Positions 33,448 to 41,854 of a DNA stretch of 64,000 nucleotides are shown piece by piece. Position numbers and translations under genes: made by a program. Where the stretch lies: the NCBI GenBank assembly GCA_016706425.1, contig JADJJR010000001.1, positions 248,001-312,000 of the forward strand, in the 5' to 3' direction. The stretch is from Elusimicrobiota bacterium. Lineage in GTDB: Bacteria > Elusimicrobiota > Elusimicrobia > FEN-1173. Every line of letters starts with the position of its first letter. Positions within the stretch are counted from its first letter, which is position 1. Under the pieces are notes generated by a model that did not search any database, was not told the DNA's origin, and saw only the letters and a program-made list of their open reading frames with translations.

Positions 33448-34961
33448 ACCCCTATTACTTGACCACGCCCATTTACTACGCCAACGACGTGCCCCACATC
33501 GGGCACGCCTACACCACCATCGCCGCCGACGTGCTCGCGCGCTGGAAACGCCTGGGCGGAACCCGGACGTATTTCTTGACCGGCACCGACGAGCACGGTT
33601 CCAAAATCGCCCAGGCCGCGGCCGCGGCGGGCCAGACCCCGGCGGCCTATCTCGACGGGGTCGTGGGGAAGTTTCGGGCGCTCTGGGACCGCCTGGGGAT
33701 CACCCCCGACGATTTTATCCGCACCTCCGAGGACCGGCACAAGCGCGTGGCCCAGGCCATATTTGAAAAGCTGTTGAAACAGGGGGACATTTACCTCGGG
33801 TCCTACGAGGGGCTTTACTGCGTGCCGGACGAAACCTTTTGGGCCGAGGGCGATTTGGTGGACGGAAAATGCCCCACCTGCGCCCGCCCCGTGGAGAAAC
33901 TCACCGAGGAGAGTTACTTCTTCCGCCTCTCGAAGTACCAGGACCGTTTGCTGGCCCACTACGAGAAGGACCCCGGTTTCCTGCGCCCGCGGTTCCGCGC
34001 GCCCGAGATCGTGCAATTCGTCAAAGGGGGCCTGCGCGACCTGTCCGTGAGCCGGACCAAGGTGTCCTGGGGCATTCCCGTTCCCGCCAACCCGAAGCAC
34101 ACGATCTACGTGTGGATCGACGCGCTCACGAACTACATCACCGCCCTCGGCTACCATCCCGACGGCGGCGGCGCCCTCTTCAAGGAATTTTGGCCGGTCA
34201 ACGTGCATCTGGTGGGCAAGGAGATCTTCCGGTTCCACGCCGTGATTTGGCCCGCCATGCTCATGGCGCTGGGCGTGGAATTGCCCCGGAGCGTGTTCGC
34301 CCACGGCTGGTGGACCGTCGAAGGGGAGAAAATGTCCAAGTCCCGGGGCAACGTGGTCGACCCGCACGTCATGGTGGACCGCTACGGCGTCGACGCCTTC
34401 CGGTATTTCCTGCTCCGCGAGGTGCCTTTCGGCGGCGACGGCGATTTTTCCGAAAAGGCCCTGCTCGGCCGCTACAACGCCGAGTTGGCCAACGGCCTCG
34501 GCAACCTGCTCAACCGGGTGCTGACGTTGCTGGAAAAGAATTACGGCGGCGCGTTGGCGGAAGGCACCCAGGACCTCCTGCCCGCCGACGCCCGCGGCTG
34601 GGCGAGGGACATCGGGGAGGCCATCGACGGATTGGCCTTCCACGAAGCCTTGGAACACATCGCCGCGCTCGTCGCCCGGGCGAACAAGTACGCCGAGGAC
34701 ACCGCGCCCTGGAAGCTGGTGAAAACCGACGGGCCCCGGGCCCAACGGGTCTTGAGCGAAATGGCCCGGGCCCTCAAGGCCGCCGCCGTCGGGCTCCACG
34801 CCTTCATGCCGACGATCACCGTCGAGATTTGGCGCCAATTGGGGGAACCCGCCCCGCTCGCCGACGGCGCCCGGGCCCTTTTGACCGACGGCCGCGTCGC
34901 CTTCGCGCCGGGCCAACGGATCGCCAAAGGCGCGCCCCTCTTCCCTCGAAAAGATTCGTGA
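33444..34961 (+). CDS. metG: Methionyl-tRNA synthetase
   Basis: A 505-residue class I synthetase. HIGH is at residues 18-21 (NDVPHIGHAYTT) and KMSKS near 296 (EGEKMSKSRGN). GTDEHGSKI and GKEIFRFHAVIWPAML contribute to methionine and AMP sites. The connective region has one knuckle, CPTC, preceded by an isolated Cys (LYCVPDETF). It lacks the C-terminal dimerisation (EMAP-like) domain, so it is the short, probably monomeric, form. Overlaps holB and tatD by 4 nt each. Confidence 0.96.
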   Translation: MNPYYLTTPIYYANDVPHIGHAYTTIAADVLARWKRLGGTRTYFLTGTDEHGSKIAQAAAAAGQTPAAYLDGVVGKFRALWDRLGITPDDFIRTSEDRHKRVAQAIFEKLLKQGDIYLGSYEGLYCVPDETFWAEGDLVDGKCPTCARPVEKLTEESYFFRLSKYQDRLLAHYEKDPGFLRPRFRAPEIVQFVKGGLRDLSVSRTKVSWGIPVPANPKHTIYVWIDALTNYITALGYHPDGGGALFKEFWPVNVHLVGKEIFRFHAVIWPAMLMALGVELPRSVFAHGWWTVEGEKMSKSRGNVVDPHVMVDRYGVDAFRYFLLREVPFGGDGDFSEKALLGRYNAELANGLGNLLNRVLTLLEKNYGGALAEGTQDLLPADARGWARDIGEAIDGLAFHEALEHIAALVARANKYAEDTAPWKLVKTDGPRAQRVLSEMARALKAAAVGLHAFMPTITVEIWRQLGEPAPLADGARALLTDGRVAFAPGQRIAKGAPLFPRKDS

Positions 34962-35776
34962 CCCTGATCGACACGCACGCCCATCTGGCCGACGCCGCTT
35001 TCGACGCCGACCGCGACGACGTTCTCCGCCGGGCCCGGGAGGCCGGCGTGGGCGTCGTGGTGGAGATCGGCGAGGAAGAGCCCCGGTGGCCCAAGGCCCG
35101 GGCCCTCGCGGACCGCTTCCCGGGGGTCGTGTTTTGGTGCGCCGGTTTTCACCCCTATTACGCGGGCCAAGCGGACGAGGGGCTGGTGGCGCGGCTGCGC
35201 GCGGCGTTGAGCCACCCGGCCTGCGTCGGGGTCGGGGAAATCGGCCTGGATTACCATCGCCCGGACCCCGCGCCGGAGGTTCAGCGGCGCGTCTTCGCCG
35301 CGTTGGCGCGCGCGGCGCTGGAGGCCGGCAAACCGTTGGTCCTCCACTGCCGCGACGCCGCGGGGGAGGAGCGCGCCCAGCGGGACGTGTTGGACGTCCT
35401 CGACGCGGTCGGCGCGTCCCAAGGGCCCGCGCCCGTCGGCGTGGCCCATTGTTTCCAGGGGACGATCGACAACGCGCGGCGCTTCGTGGAGCGGGGGTTC
35501 CTGATCGGCGTGGACGCGCCGATCACCTACCCCAAGGCCGCCGCCCTGCGGGCCATGATCGCCACCGTGCCGTTGACCGCGCTGGTCCTGGAGACGGATT
35601 GCCCTTACCTGCCGCCCCAGTCCCACCGGGGGAAACGCAACGAACCCGCCCACGTCCCCGCGGTGGCGGCCGCCCTGTCGGCGCTCCTCGGCGCGCCGCC
35701 GGAGGACGTCGCCGCCGCGACCACCCGCAACGCGCGCCGGCTCTACCGGTTGCCCGAAGGCGCAACTGCCCATTGA
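34958..35776 (+). CDS. tatD: TatD-family metal-dependent deoxyribonuclease
   Basis: A 272-residue TIM-barrel hydrolase. Metal ligands sit in DTHAHL at the N-terminus, GVGEIGLDYH near residue 90, LHCRDA near 127, GVAHCFQG near 158 and ETDCPYLPP near 208, followed by RGKRNEPAHV. TatD enzymes act as 3'-5' DNA exonucleases in repair. GTG start by overlap with the metG stop. The tmk-holB-metG-tatD order is widespread in bacteria. Confidence 0.93.
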   Translation: MTLIDTHAHLADAAFDADRDDVLRRAREAGVGVVVEIGEEEPRWPKARALADRFPGVVFWCAGFHPYYAGQADEGLVARLRAALSHPACVGVGEIGLDYHRPDPAPEVQRRVFAALARAALEAGKPLVLHCRDAAGEERAQRDVLDVLDAVGASQGPAPVGVAHCFQGTIDNARRFVERGFLIGVDAPITYPKAAALRAMIATVPLTALVLETDCPYLPPQSHRGKRNEPAHVPAVAAALSALLGAPPEDVAAATTRNARRLYRLPEGATAH

Positions 35777-35801
35777 TTTTTCTTCGGCATTGCTTTATTC
35801 T
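35773..35801 (+). promoter_or_regulatory. Promoter of aroD (near-leaderless)
   Basis: TTGATT (35773-35778), 17-bp spacer, TATTCT (35796-35801), ending 9 nt before the ATG at 35811. The -35 overlaps the tatD stop. Confidence 0.5.
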
Positions 35802-35810
35802 TAACGCACG

Positions 35811-36539
35811 ATGAGCGCGCGACATCTTCCGGCCGGACTCGGCCGCCGCCCTTTGGTGGTCGCCAGTTTGGGCGACGCCGCCCGGTTGGAATCCGACGCG
35901 CGTCGGGCGGCCCAGGAGGGCGCCGACGTCATCGAAGTGCGCGCCGACCTGTTCGGCCGCGCCCAGTGCAAGCCCCTGGCGCTTCGCGCGCTGATTCGGG
36001 CCGCCCGGGCCGCCTCCCGCCGGAATATCCTGCTGACGCTGCGCCGGGGGGAGGAAGGCGGAGGGCTCTCCAAAAAATTCCGCGAACAGGACCGCCTGGC
36101 CCTGATCCGCGCCGCCCTTTCGGAAGTGGACGGCGTGGACGTTGAACTCGGGGCCGACGACATCAACAGCCACGTCGTCTTCGAAGCCCACAAACGCAAA
36201 AAGTTCGTCATCCTGTCCGCGCACGACTTCAAGCGCACGCCCGACAACGCCACGCTGGCCCGCTGGCTCACCAAGGCGCGCCGGCTGGGCGGGGACATCG
36301 TCAAGGTGGCGTGCCGGGCCGCGCGCGCCGCCGACGTGGACCGCCTCATGGCCTTTTGTAAAAACGGGAATTTTCGACGGAAGGTGTTCATCCCCATGGG
36401 GCCCCTGGGCCGGGCCGCGCGGGCGAACGGTTTTGTGTCGGGGTCTTTGATGACTTTCGGTTATGTCCGCAAACCGCTGGCCCCGGGCCAGCCGCCCGTC
36501 AGCGAGCTGGCGGCGGCGCGCCGTCCCGCACGAACGTAA
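35811..36539 (+). CDS. aroD: Type I 3-dehydroquinate dehydratase
   Basis: A 242-residue class I shikimate-pathway enzyme that dehydrates 3-dehydroquinate through a Schiff base. EVRADLF near residue 42 holds the substrate carboxylate and NILLTLRRGEEGG carries an active-site Arg. LSAHDFKRTP near 142 contains the catalytic His, and DIVKVACRA near 167 the Schiff-base Lys. FIPMGPLGRAAR and FGYV complete the site. No ribosome site; the promoter ends 9 nt upstream. The 3' end overlaps the converging MFS gene by 41 bp. Confidence 0.93.
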   Translation: MSARHLPAGLGRRPLVVASLGDAARLESDARRAAQEGADVIEVRADLFGRAQCKPLALRALIRAARAASRRNILLTLRRGEEGGGLSKKFREQDRLALIRAALSEVDGVDVELGADDINSHVVFEAHKRKKFVILSAHDFKRTPDNATLARWLTKARRLGGDIVKVACRAARAADVDRLMAFCKNGNFRRKVFIPMGPLGRAARANGFVSGSLMTFGYVRKPLAPGQPPVSELAAARRPART

Positions 36540-37788
36540 GCAAGGCCCCCCCGAGAACGAAAAAAGGCAACAACGAGAGCGTCGCGGCCCGCAGTCCCCA
36601 GGCCTGGGCGGCGACGCCGAACACCAGCGGTCCCGCGATGGCCGTGAACTTCGCCACGATTCCGTAAAACGAAAAGAATTCCGCGGTCTGCCCCGGCGGC
36701 ACAAGGCGGCTCATGAGGGAACGGCTCGCCGCCTGACTGCCCCCCAACACGAAACCCAACACCGCCCCCAACGCCCAAAATTCGTTTTTGCTCTCCAAAA
36801 AATAGGCTTTGAGCAAAACCCCGACGTAGACCGCCAACGTGAGAAGGATCACCCGTTTGGATCCCACCCGGTCCGCCCAGCGACCCAGCAGGAGCGCCCC
36901 CGCGAAGGCCACCGCCTGGATCATGAGAAAACAGAGGATCAGTTCCCCCGGGGTCATGCCCAGGAGCCCGGCGCCGACGAGCGAGGCGGTCAGAATGAGG
37001 GTTTCGATGCCGTCGTTGTAGAGGGCGAAAGCCCCCATGAACACCAAGAGGTTGCGATGCCGTCCAAGGTCCTTCCCGGTGCGGACCAAACGCGCCCACC
37101 CCCGGCGGGCCCAGGTCCCGGGCGATCGGGTGTCGAGCGGGCGGTCGCGCGGTCCCCAAACCAGGAGCGGCCAGCCGAACAGGCCCCACCAGATCCCGAC
37201 GGCCAGGAGCCCCGCCCGGACGGGTTCGTCGTTGGCGGGGGACAAAAAGAATTTTTCCGGAAAACGGATGAGCAAAAGATTCAGCCCCAGGCAGAGGAAG
37301 CTCCCCAAGTACCCCACCGCCCAACCGAGGCCCGAAACGCGGCCCTGCCGCGACGGCGGCGCCAACTCCGGCAGGAACGCGTTGTAGAAAATGTTGCCGC
37401 CCGCGAAGCCGATGTTGGCGAGGCCGAACAGCGCCATGGCCAGCCCCACGCGGCCCGGGGTGACGAACACGAGACCCGACGTGGCGAGCACGCCGAGGGT
37501 CCAGAAAAAGGCGAGGAAGGATTTTTTTCGACCGGCCAGGTCGGCGACAGCGCCCAGAAGGGGCGCGAGGACGAATATCACGAAGGTGGAGAGGGCCACC
37601 GCCGCGCCCCAAAGGAACGGCCCCCGCAGGACGTGGCCCGCGATTGAAATCCCTTCGGGGGGCACCACCCGCTGGGCGAAGTAAACATTGAAGACCACGG
37701 CCAACACCGTGGCGGCGAAACCGGAATTGGCGAAATCGTACAGGGCCCAGGCCGCGACGGCCCGGCGGGGGACTACGGGCGCGTCCAG
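36499..37788 (-). CDS. UMF1-type major facilitator transporter, probable CTG start
   Basis: A 12-helix transporter of the UMF1/Atg22-like MFS group. The family opening WALYDFANSGFAATV is encoded, but no ATG, GTG or TTG lies upstream of it in frame; the first normal start (GTG at 37707) would delete this motif. CTG at 37788 gives 429 residues starting M-DAPVVPRRAVAAW and has GGAG 8 nt upstream, so it is the likely start. Other hallmarks: GAVADLAGRKKSFL, ALYNDGIETLIL, GGSQAASRSLMSRLVPP. Substrate unknown. It overlaps the CDF gene by 16 nt. Confidence 0.8.
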   Translation of the reverse strand: MDAPVVPRRAVAAWALYDFANSGFAATVLAVVFNVYFAQRVVPPEGISIAGHVLRGPFLWGAAVALSTFVIFVLAPLLGAVADLAGRKKSFLAFFWTLGVLATSGLVFVTPGRVGLAMALFGLANIGFAGGNIFYNAFLPELAPPSRQGRVSGLGWAVGYLGSFLCLGLNLLLIRFPEKFFLSPANDEPVRAGLLAVGIWWGLFGWPLLVWGPRDRPLDTRSPGTWARRGWARLVRTGKDLGRHRNLLVFMGAFALYNDGIETLILTASLVGAGLLGMTPGELILCFLMIQAVAFAGALLLGRWADRVGSKRVILLTLAVYVGVLLKAYFLESKNEFWALGAVLGFVLGGSQAASRSLMSRLVPPGQTAEFFSFYGIVAKFTAIAGPLVFGVAAQAWGLRAATLSLLPFFVLGGALLTFVRDGAPPPAR

Positions 37789-38663
37789 GCGCGGTTCTCC
37801 ATTTGGAGAGTCACGTGGCCGATGCCGAACCGGTCCCGCAGTCGGGCGGCGATTTCATTTTGCAGCCGGGGTTGATCGTCCCACCGGGCCGGGTCCACCG
37901 TGATGTGGGCCGACAGGCTGACCATGTGGGAACAGAGCCCCCACAGGTGGGCGTCGGAGAGATCGACCACCCCCGGCACCGCCTTGACCGCCGCCAGCAC
38001 CTCGTCGAGGCGAAGATGCCGGGGCACCCCTTCCAGGAGCAAATTCAAGGCTTCCCGCAGGAGCCGGAAGGCGTTAAAGAGGATGGCACCGGCGATGCCG
38101 ATCCCGATCAAGGGATCGAGCACCGCCCAGCCCGTGGCCGCCATGACCAGACCCGCCCCGATGACGCCCACGCTGGCGAGGGCGTCGGAGGTGACGTGCA
38201 GAAACGCCCCGCGCAAATTCAAGTCGTGCCGGGCCGCGCCCCGCAACCGCGCCGCGACCCACAGGTTGGCCACGAGCCCGAGGACGGCCACGCCGATCAT
38301 GGGGGGAAGTCGGGGCAGGACGGGTTGCCGCAACCGCAACGCGGATTCCCACAAAAGGCCTCCCGCGAGGGCGGAAACCAAAAGGCCGTTCACCGCCGCC
38401 GCCAACACTTCCACGCGGTGCCAGCCGAAGGTGCGGCGGTCGGAGGCCGGGCGGGCCGACAGGCGGAGCGCGACCAGCGTGATGACCAACCCCAGGAAAT
38501 CCATCAACATGTGCCCGGCGTCGGACAGGAGGGCCAGGGAGCCGCTCCGCAGGCCGCCCCACAGTTCGGCCACAAACACGAGGCCCGTGAGCGTCACGGC
38601 GAAGGCGAGCGCCGCCCGGGGCCGCCGGTCGGTGTCCCTGTGGGTGTGGGAGTGGGGGTTCAT
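37773..38663 (-). CDS. Cation diffusion facilitator (CDF) metal efflux protein
   Basis: A 296-residue CDF transporter with six helices. The transport-site motifs are SDAGHMLMDFLGL in helix 2 and HVTSDALASVGVI in helix 5 (HxxxD pairs), typical of zinc-transporting members. A His-rich N-terminus (HSHTHRD) and a C-terminal cytoplasmic metal-sensing domain (from about 205, DEVLAAVKAVPGVVDLSDAH) are present. It exports Zn(II) or a similar divalent ion against protons. Its ATG overlaps the stop of the peptidase gene (ATGA), which fixes the start. Confidence 0.92.
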   Translation of the reverse strand: MNPHSHTHRDTDRRPRAALAFAVTLTGLVFVAELWGGLRSGSLALLSDAGHMLMDFLGLVITLVALRLSARPASDRRTFGWHRVEVLAAAVNGLLVSALAGGLLWESALRLRQPVLPRLPPMIGVAVLGLVANLWVAARLRGAARHDLNLRGAFLHVTSDALASVGVIGAGLVMAATGWAVLDPLIGIGIAGAILFNAFRLLREALNLLLEGVPRHLRLDEVLAAVKAVPGVVDLSDAHLWGLCSHMVSLSAHITVDPARWDDQPRLQNEIAARLRDRFGIGHVTLQMENRAWTRP

Positions 38664-39544
38664 GGGACGAACCGTTCCGTCCACTCAAAGGGGTCGACTT
38701 TTTCTCCCGAGACCACCATGGACCAATGCAGGTGCGGGCCCGTGGCCACGCCCTCGGCGCCCATCCGCCCGATGGGTTGGGCGGTTTGAACCTCCTGCCC
38801 CTTTTGAACCAGCCGCTCCTTCATGTGGATGTAGTAAGTGAACACCCCCTGGCCGTGGTCGAGGAGAACCGTGTGTCCGAAACTTTCCAGCCACTCGGCG
38901 AAAACGACGCGCGCCGCCGCGGGGGCGACGATGGGCGTGCCCGCTTTGTTGGCGATGTCGGTTCCCGAATGGGGGCTGGTGGCCGGGCGATCGCCGTATT
39001 GGCGCCGGGCGCCGAAAACCGTGGTGATGACGCCCGTGGACGGCGTGAGGAAGGCCGCGTTCCACCGGCGCTCCGTCAATCCGGGCTCCTTGTAATAGGC
39101 CGCCACCCGCTCGGCGTCGCGCCCGACGGCGCCGGAGGTGTATAGGCGGTCCCGCGCGGGGGCCAGGCGGATACGGCTGACGGGATAGTTCCCGGGGACC
39201 ACCCGCACGATCGCGATGGGGGCGTGTTTCCCGCGCCATGTCACCGTGGCGATCCGCACGCCGCCCGAATCGGTGGGTTTGACGCCCATCAAGGCGCGCC
39301 AGGTGCGGGGTGCGATTTCGTAGAACCGCGCGGCGTTGCCGTCGTAGCGCAACCGCGCCGCGGGGGGCGGACGCCGGTTTTTCACCACCACCGAAAAAGT
39401 GCGCCCCGCGGTGACGGTGGAGGGTTCGACGGTGAAAGGCGGGGGCGTTCGACCGGCCGCGCGGGCCGTCGCGGCCGCTTGACCGAGCAGTCCGGCCAAG
39501 AGGAGGCTTTTACTTGCCGATGCAAAAATTCGAAAAAACCGCAT
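38660..39544 (-). CDS. Secreted M23 (LytM-type) peptidase
   Basis: A 294-residue protein with a signal peptide (to about residue 29, ARA). It is followed by an Ig-like N-terminal domain and an M23 metallopeptidase domain (about 170-290). Zinc ligands are visible in SPHSGTDIA and TGPHLHWSM, with FTYYIHMKERL between. All canonical ligands seem present, so it is probably an active peptidoglycan endopeptidase rather than an EnvC-like regulator. It overlaps the mnmE end by 35 nt. Confidence 0.9.
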   Translation of the reverse strand: MRFFRIFASASKSLLLAGLLGQAAATARAAGRTPPPFTVEPSTVTAGRTFSVVVKNRRPPPAARLRYDGNAARFYEIAPRTWRALMGVKPTDSGGVRIATVTWRGKHAPIAIVRVVPGNYPVSRIRLAPARDRLYTSGAVGRDAERVAAYYKEPGLTERRWNAAFLTPSTGVITTVFGARRQYGDRPATSPHSGTDIANKAGTPIVAPAAARVVFAEWLESFGHTVLLDHGQGVFTYYIHMKERLVQKGQEVQTAQPIGRMGAEGVATGPHLHWSMVVSGEKVDPFEWTERFVP

Positions 39545-40874
39545 GGATCACCTCGTCGGGGGCGCCGTCCCCCGTGATTTCGTTTAAGCGCGCGAGCGCC
39601 TCGCGCAGGTCCAGGGCCACGGCCTCGTCCGGACCCGGATCGGCCGCCGCGCGGCCCAGGGCGGCCTCCGCGTCGCGGAGGAGCTGCGTCTGGCGGGCGT
39701 TGAGGGCGGCCGCCGATTCGTGGGGGTCCCGCCCGCCGGTGGCCCCGTCGGTCACCGCGCGGCGCAGGTCCGCCAACCCCGCGCCGGTCACCGCCGACAC
39801 CCGCACCGCCGGAATCGCCGGCGCGCCCAAGAAAGCGCGCCAGAGGCTTTCCGCGTTCTCTGGCACCGGTCGGTCGCATTTGTTCAAAACCAAAATCCCC
39901 GTGCCCTCCGTCGGAGGACGAAACGCCGCCCGGTCCTCCGCCGCGGGTTCGGCCGCGGCGTCGACGACCCAGAGGACCGCGTCCGCGGTTTCGGCCGCCC
40001 GGCGGGCCCGTTCGAGGCCCGCCCGTTCGACGGGGTTCTCGGCGCGGCGAAGCCCCGCGGTGTCCGTTAAAACCACGGGCAGGCCGTCCCACACGACCGC
40101 TTCGTCCAGGGTGTCCCGCGTCGTGCCCGGCAGCGGCGTCACGATGGCCCGGTCGGCTTTCAAAAGCGCGTTGAACAAAGACGACTTCCCCACGTTGGGC
40201 CGCCCGGCCAGGGCCACGCGCCAACCTTCCCGCCAGGCGCGGGTGTCCCGCGCCGCGGCCAAAAACGCCGCCAAGGCGGCCCCGATTTCGGCGACCGTTT
40301 CCCGCAGGCGCTGCCGGGGCAGGTCGGGAACCTCTTCTTCGGCGAAGTCGAGGTTCGCCTCGAGCGCCGCCAAAAGGGCCAGCAATTTTTCACGCCAAGG
40401 GCGCGTTTCGCGGGCGAGCCCCCCGCGCAAGTGGTTGAGCGCCAGGCGGCCCTGGGCGGCCGACCGCGCGCCGATCAAGGCGGCCACGGCTTCCGCCTGG
40501 CTCAGGTCCATTTTCCCATTTAAGAAAGCCCGCTGTGTGAATTCGCCCGGGCCGGCCGCCCGGGCGCCCCGCCGCAAAAGCAAATCCAGGATCCCGCGCA
40601 AGACCGCCGGCCCGCCGTGGCAGGAAAATTCCACGACGTCCTCTCCGGTGTAGGAACGGGGGGCGCGGAACACCAGGGCGAGGGCTTGATCGAGGACGAC
40701 GCCGTCCTCGTGGAGCTCACCGAGCCGGGCGCCGCGGGGGGGGGGCTGGGAAAGGGGGGTCTTCGTCCGAAACACGCCGTCGGCGATGGAAACGGCCAAC
40801 GGTCCCGACAGGCGAAGCACGCCCAACCCGCCCGCGCCCAAGGGGGTGGCGATGGCGGCGATGGTGTCCGTCAT
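39510..40874 (-). CDS. mnmE: tRNA modification GTPase MnmE (TrmE)
   Basis: A 454-residue GTPase that, with MnmG, makes the cmnm5 modification at U34 of certain tRNAs. The N-terminal folate-binding domain starts MTDTIAAIATPLGAGGLGVLRLSG. GTPase motifs follow: G1 GRPNVGKSSL near residue 224, DTAGLR and NKCD. The C-terminal FCIGK with the catalytic Cys closes the protein. Its position after rpmH-rnpA-yidD-yidC-jag is the standard bacterial order. Confidence 0.96.
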   Translation of the reverse strand: MTDTIAAIATPLGAGGLGVLRLSGPLAVSIADGVFRTKTPLSQPPPRGARLGELHEDGVVLDQALALVFRAPRSYTGEDVVEFSCHGGPAVLRGILDLLLRRGARAAGPGEFTQRAFLNGKMDLSQAEAVAALIGARSAAQGRLALNHLRGGLARETRPWREKLLALLAALEANLDFAEEEVPDLPRQRLRETVAEIGAALAAFLAAARDTRAWREGWRVALAGRPNVGKSSLFNALLKADRAIVTPLPGTTRDTLDEAVVWDGLPVVLTDTAGLRRAENPVERAGLERARRAAETADAVLWVVDAAAEPAAEDRAAFRPPTEGTGILVLNKCDRPVPENAESLWRAFLGAPAIPAVRVSAVTGAGLADLRRAVTDGATGGRDPHESAAALNARQTQLLRDAEAALGRAAADPGPDEAVALDLREALARLNEITGDGAPDEVIHAVFSNFCIGK

Positions 40875-40885
40875 GGGAAAGAGGG

Positions 40886-41854
40886 TTACGGGATGGGAGG
40901 GGTCGGGTTCTCGCCCGCGCCCGCGGCGTCCGGGGCGGCGCCGCCCCGGGGCACCACGACCACGCGGCGGTTCGCCCCCTCGCCTTCGGAGGCGGTCGCC
41001 ACGTCGGGGTGGTTGGCCAGGGCTTGGTGGATCAACCGGCGCTGGGCCGGGGGCATGGGGTCCATGCGGAAGGGTTTCCCCGTGCGCCGGACTTGGAACG
41101 CGGCGAAGAGCGCCTTGTCGGTCAGGCGACCCTCTTCGGCGGTGGGAAAGCCCTCCAACCGAAACGCGACCCAGGGTTTTTCCCGGTCGCCCCCGGAGGA
41201 GACGAGGTTAAAAAGATATTCCAGGGCCTCCAGGCCCCGGGCGCCCCCGCCGGCGATGCGCGCGGCGCGGGAGGTCTGAAGCAGGAACGCGACCCTCCCC
41301 TCCTCGGATTTGGTTTCCCAGGTGAGATCGTCCCAGCCAAAGAGGTCTTTCCATTGTCCCAACAGAACCTCGGGCGCCACCGCGGGCCGCGGCGCCGCGG
41401 GGGCGTCGCGCCGTTCGGGGGGCCGCGGGGGCGGGGCGGGTTTGCGCGCCTCGCGGGGTTCGCGGTCCGGCCGGCGCTCTTCGCGCGGGGGACGGTTTTT
41501 GCCCCGGCCGTCCGCGCGGCGGGCGTCGCGCCGTTCGCTCTTTTGGGGTCCGGGGGATTCCCGACGGGTTCGTGGTTCGTCCCGCCGTCCCGAAGCGCGG
41601 CCGCCGCGCTCGTCCCGGTGTTCGTGGCGACGGTCGCCACGCTCGTCGTCCAGGCGGCGGTCGAAGCGCACGCCTTTGCGGGGTATTTCCACCAGGCGCA
41701 CTTTGACACGGCGAAAACCGAACATGCTGAGCAATCCGCTCTGTCGTTCGCCCAGCTCCTGGACCTCCACCTGGTCGAGCCGCAACTTCAAGCGGGCGAG
41801 CCCGCGGGCGACCGCGTCTTCGGTCGTGCGGCCTTCGCCGATCCAATCGTTCAC
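40886..41854 (-). CDS. jag: Jag/KhpB RNA-binding protein with long charged linker
   Basis: A 322-residue protein. The Jag-N domain (about 1-60) includes GRTTEDAVARGLARLKL and QSGLLSMFGFRRVKVRLVE. It is joined by an approximately 110-residue Arg/Glu/Asp/Pro-rich low-complexity linker to a KH-like region (about 185-255) and a terminal R3H domain (PPAQRRLIHQALANHPDV ... GEGANRRVVV). KhpB binds RNA and influences cell division and envelope synthesis. The GTG start overlaps the yidC stop by 4 nt. The linker is far longer than usual. Confidence 0.88.
   Translation of the reverse strand: MNDWIGEGRTTEDAVARGLARLKLRLDQVEVQELGERQSGLLSMFGFRRVKVRLVEIPRKGVRFDRRLDDERGDRRHEHRDERGGRASGRRDEPRTRRESPGPQKSERRDARRADGRGKNRPPREERRPDREPREARKPAPPPRPPERRDAPAAPRPAVAPEVLLGQWKDLFGWDDLTWETKSEEGRVAFLLQTSRAARIAGGGARGLEALEYLFNLVSSGGDREKPWVAFRLEGFPTAEEGRLTDKALFAAFQVRRTGKPFRMDPMPPAQRRLIHQALANHPDVATASEGEGANRRVVVVPRGGAAPDAAGAGENPTPPIP

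Noticed and set aside
41400..41700. CRISPR-like or tandem repeat in the jag linker
   Set aside because: The repetition is at amino-acid level (Arg/Glu/Asp codons) inside an intact frame; no regular DNA repeat-spacer pattern exists.
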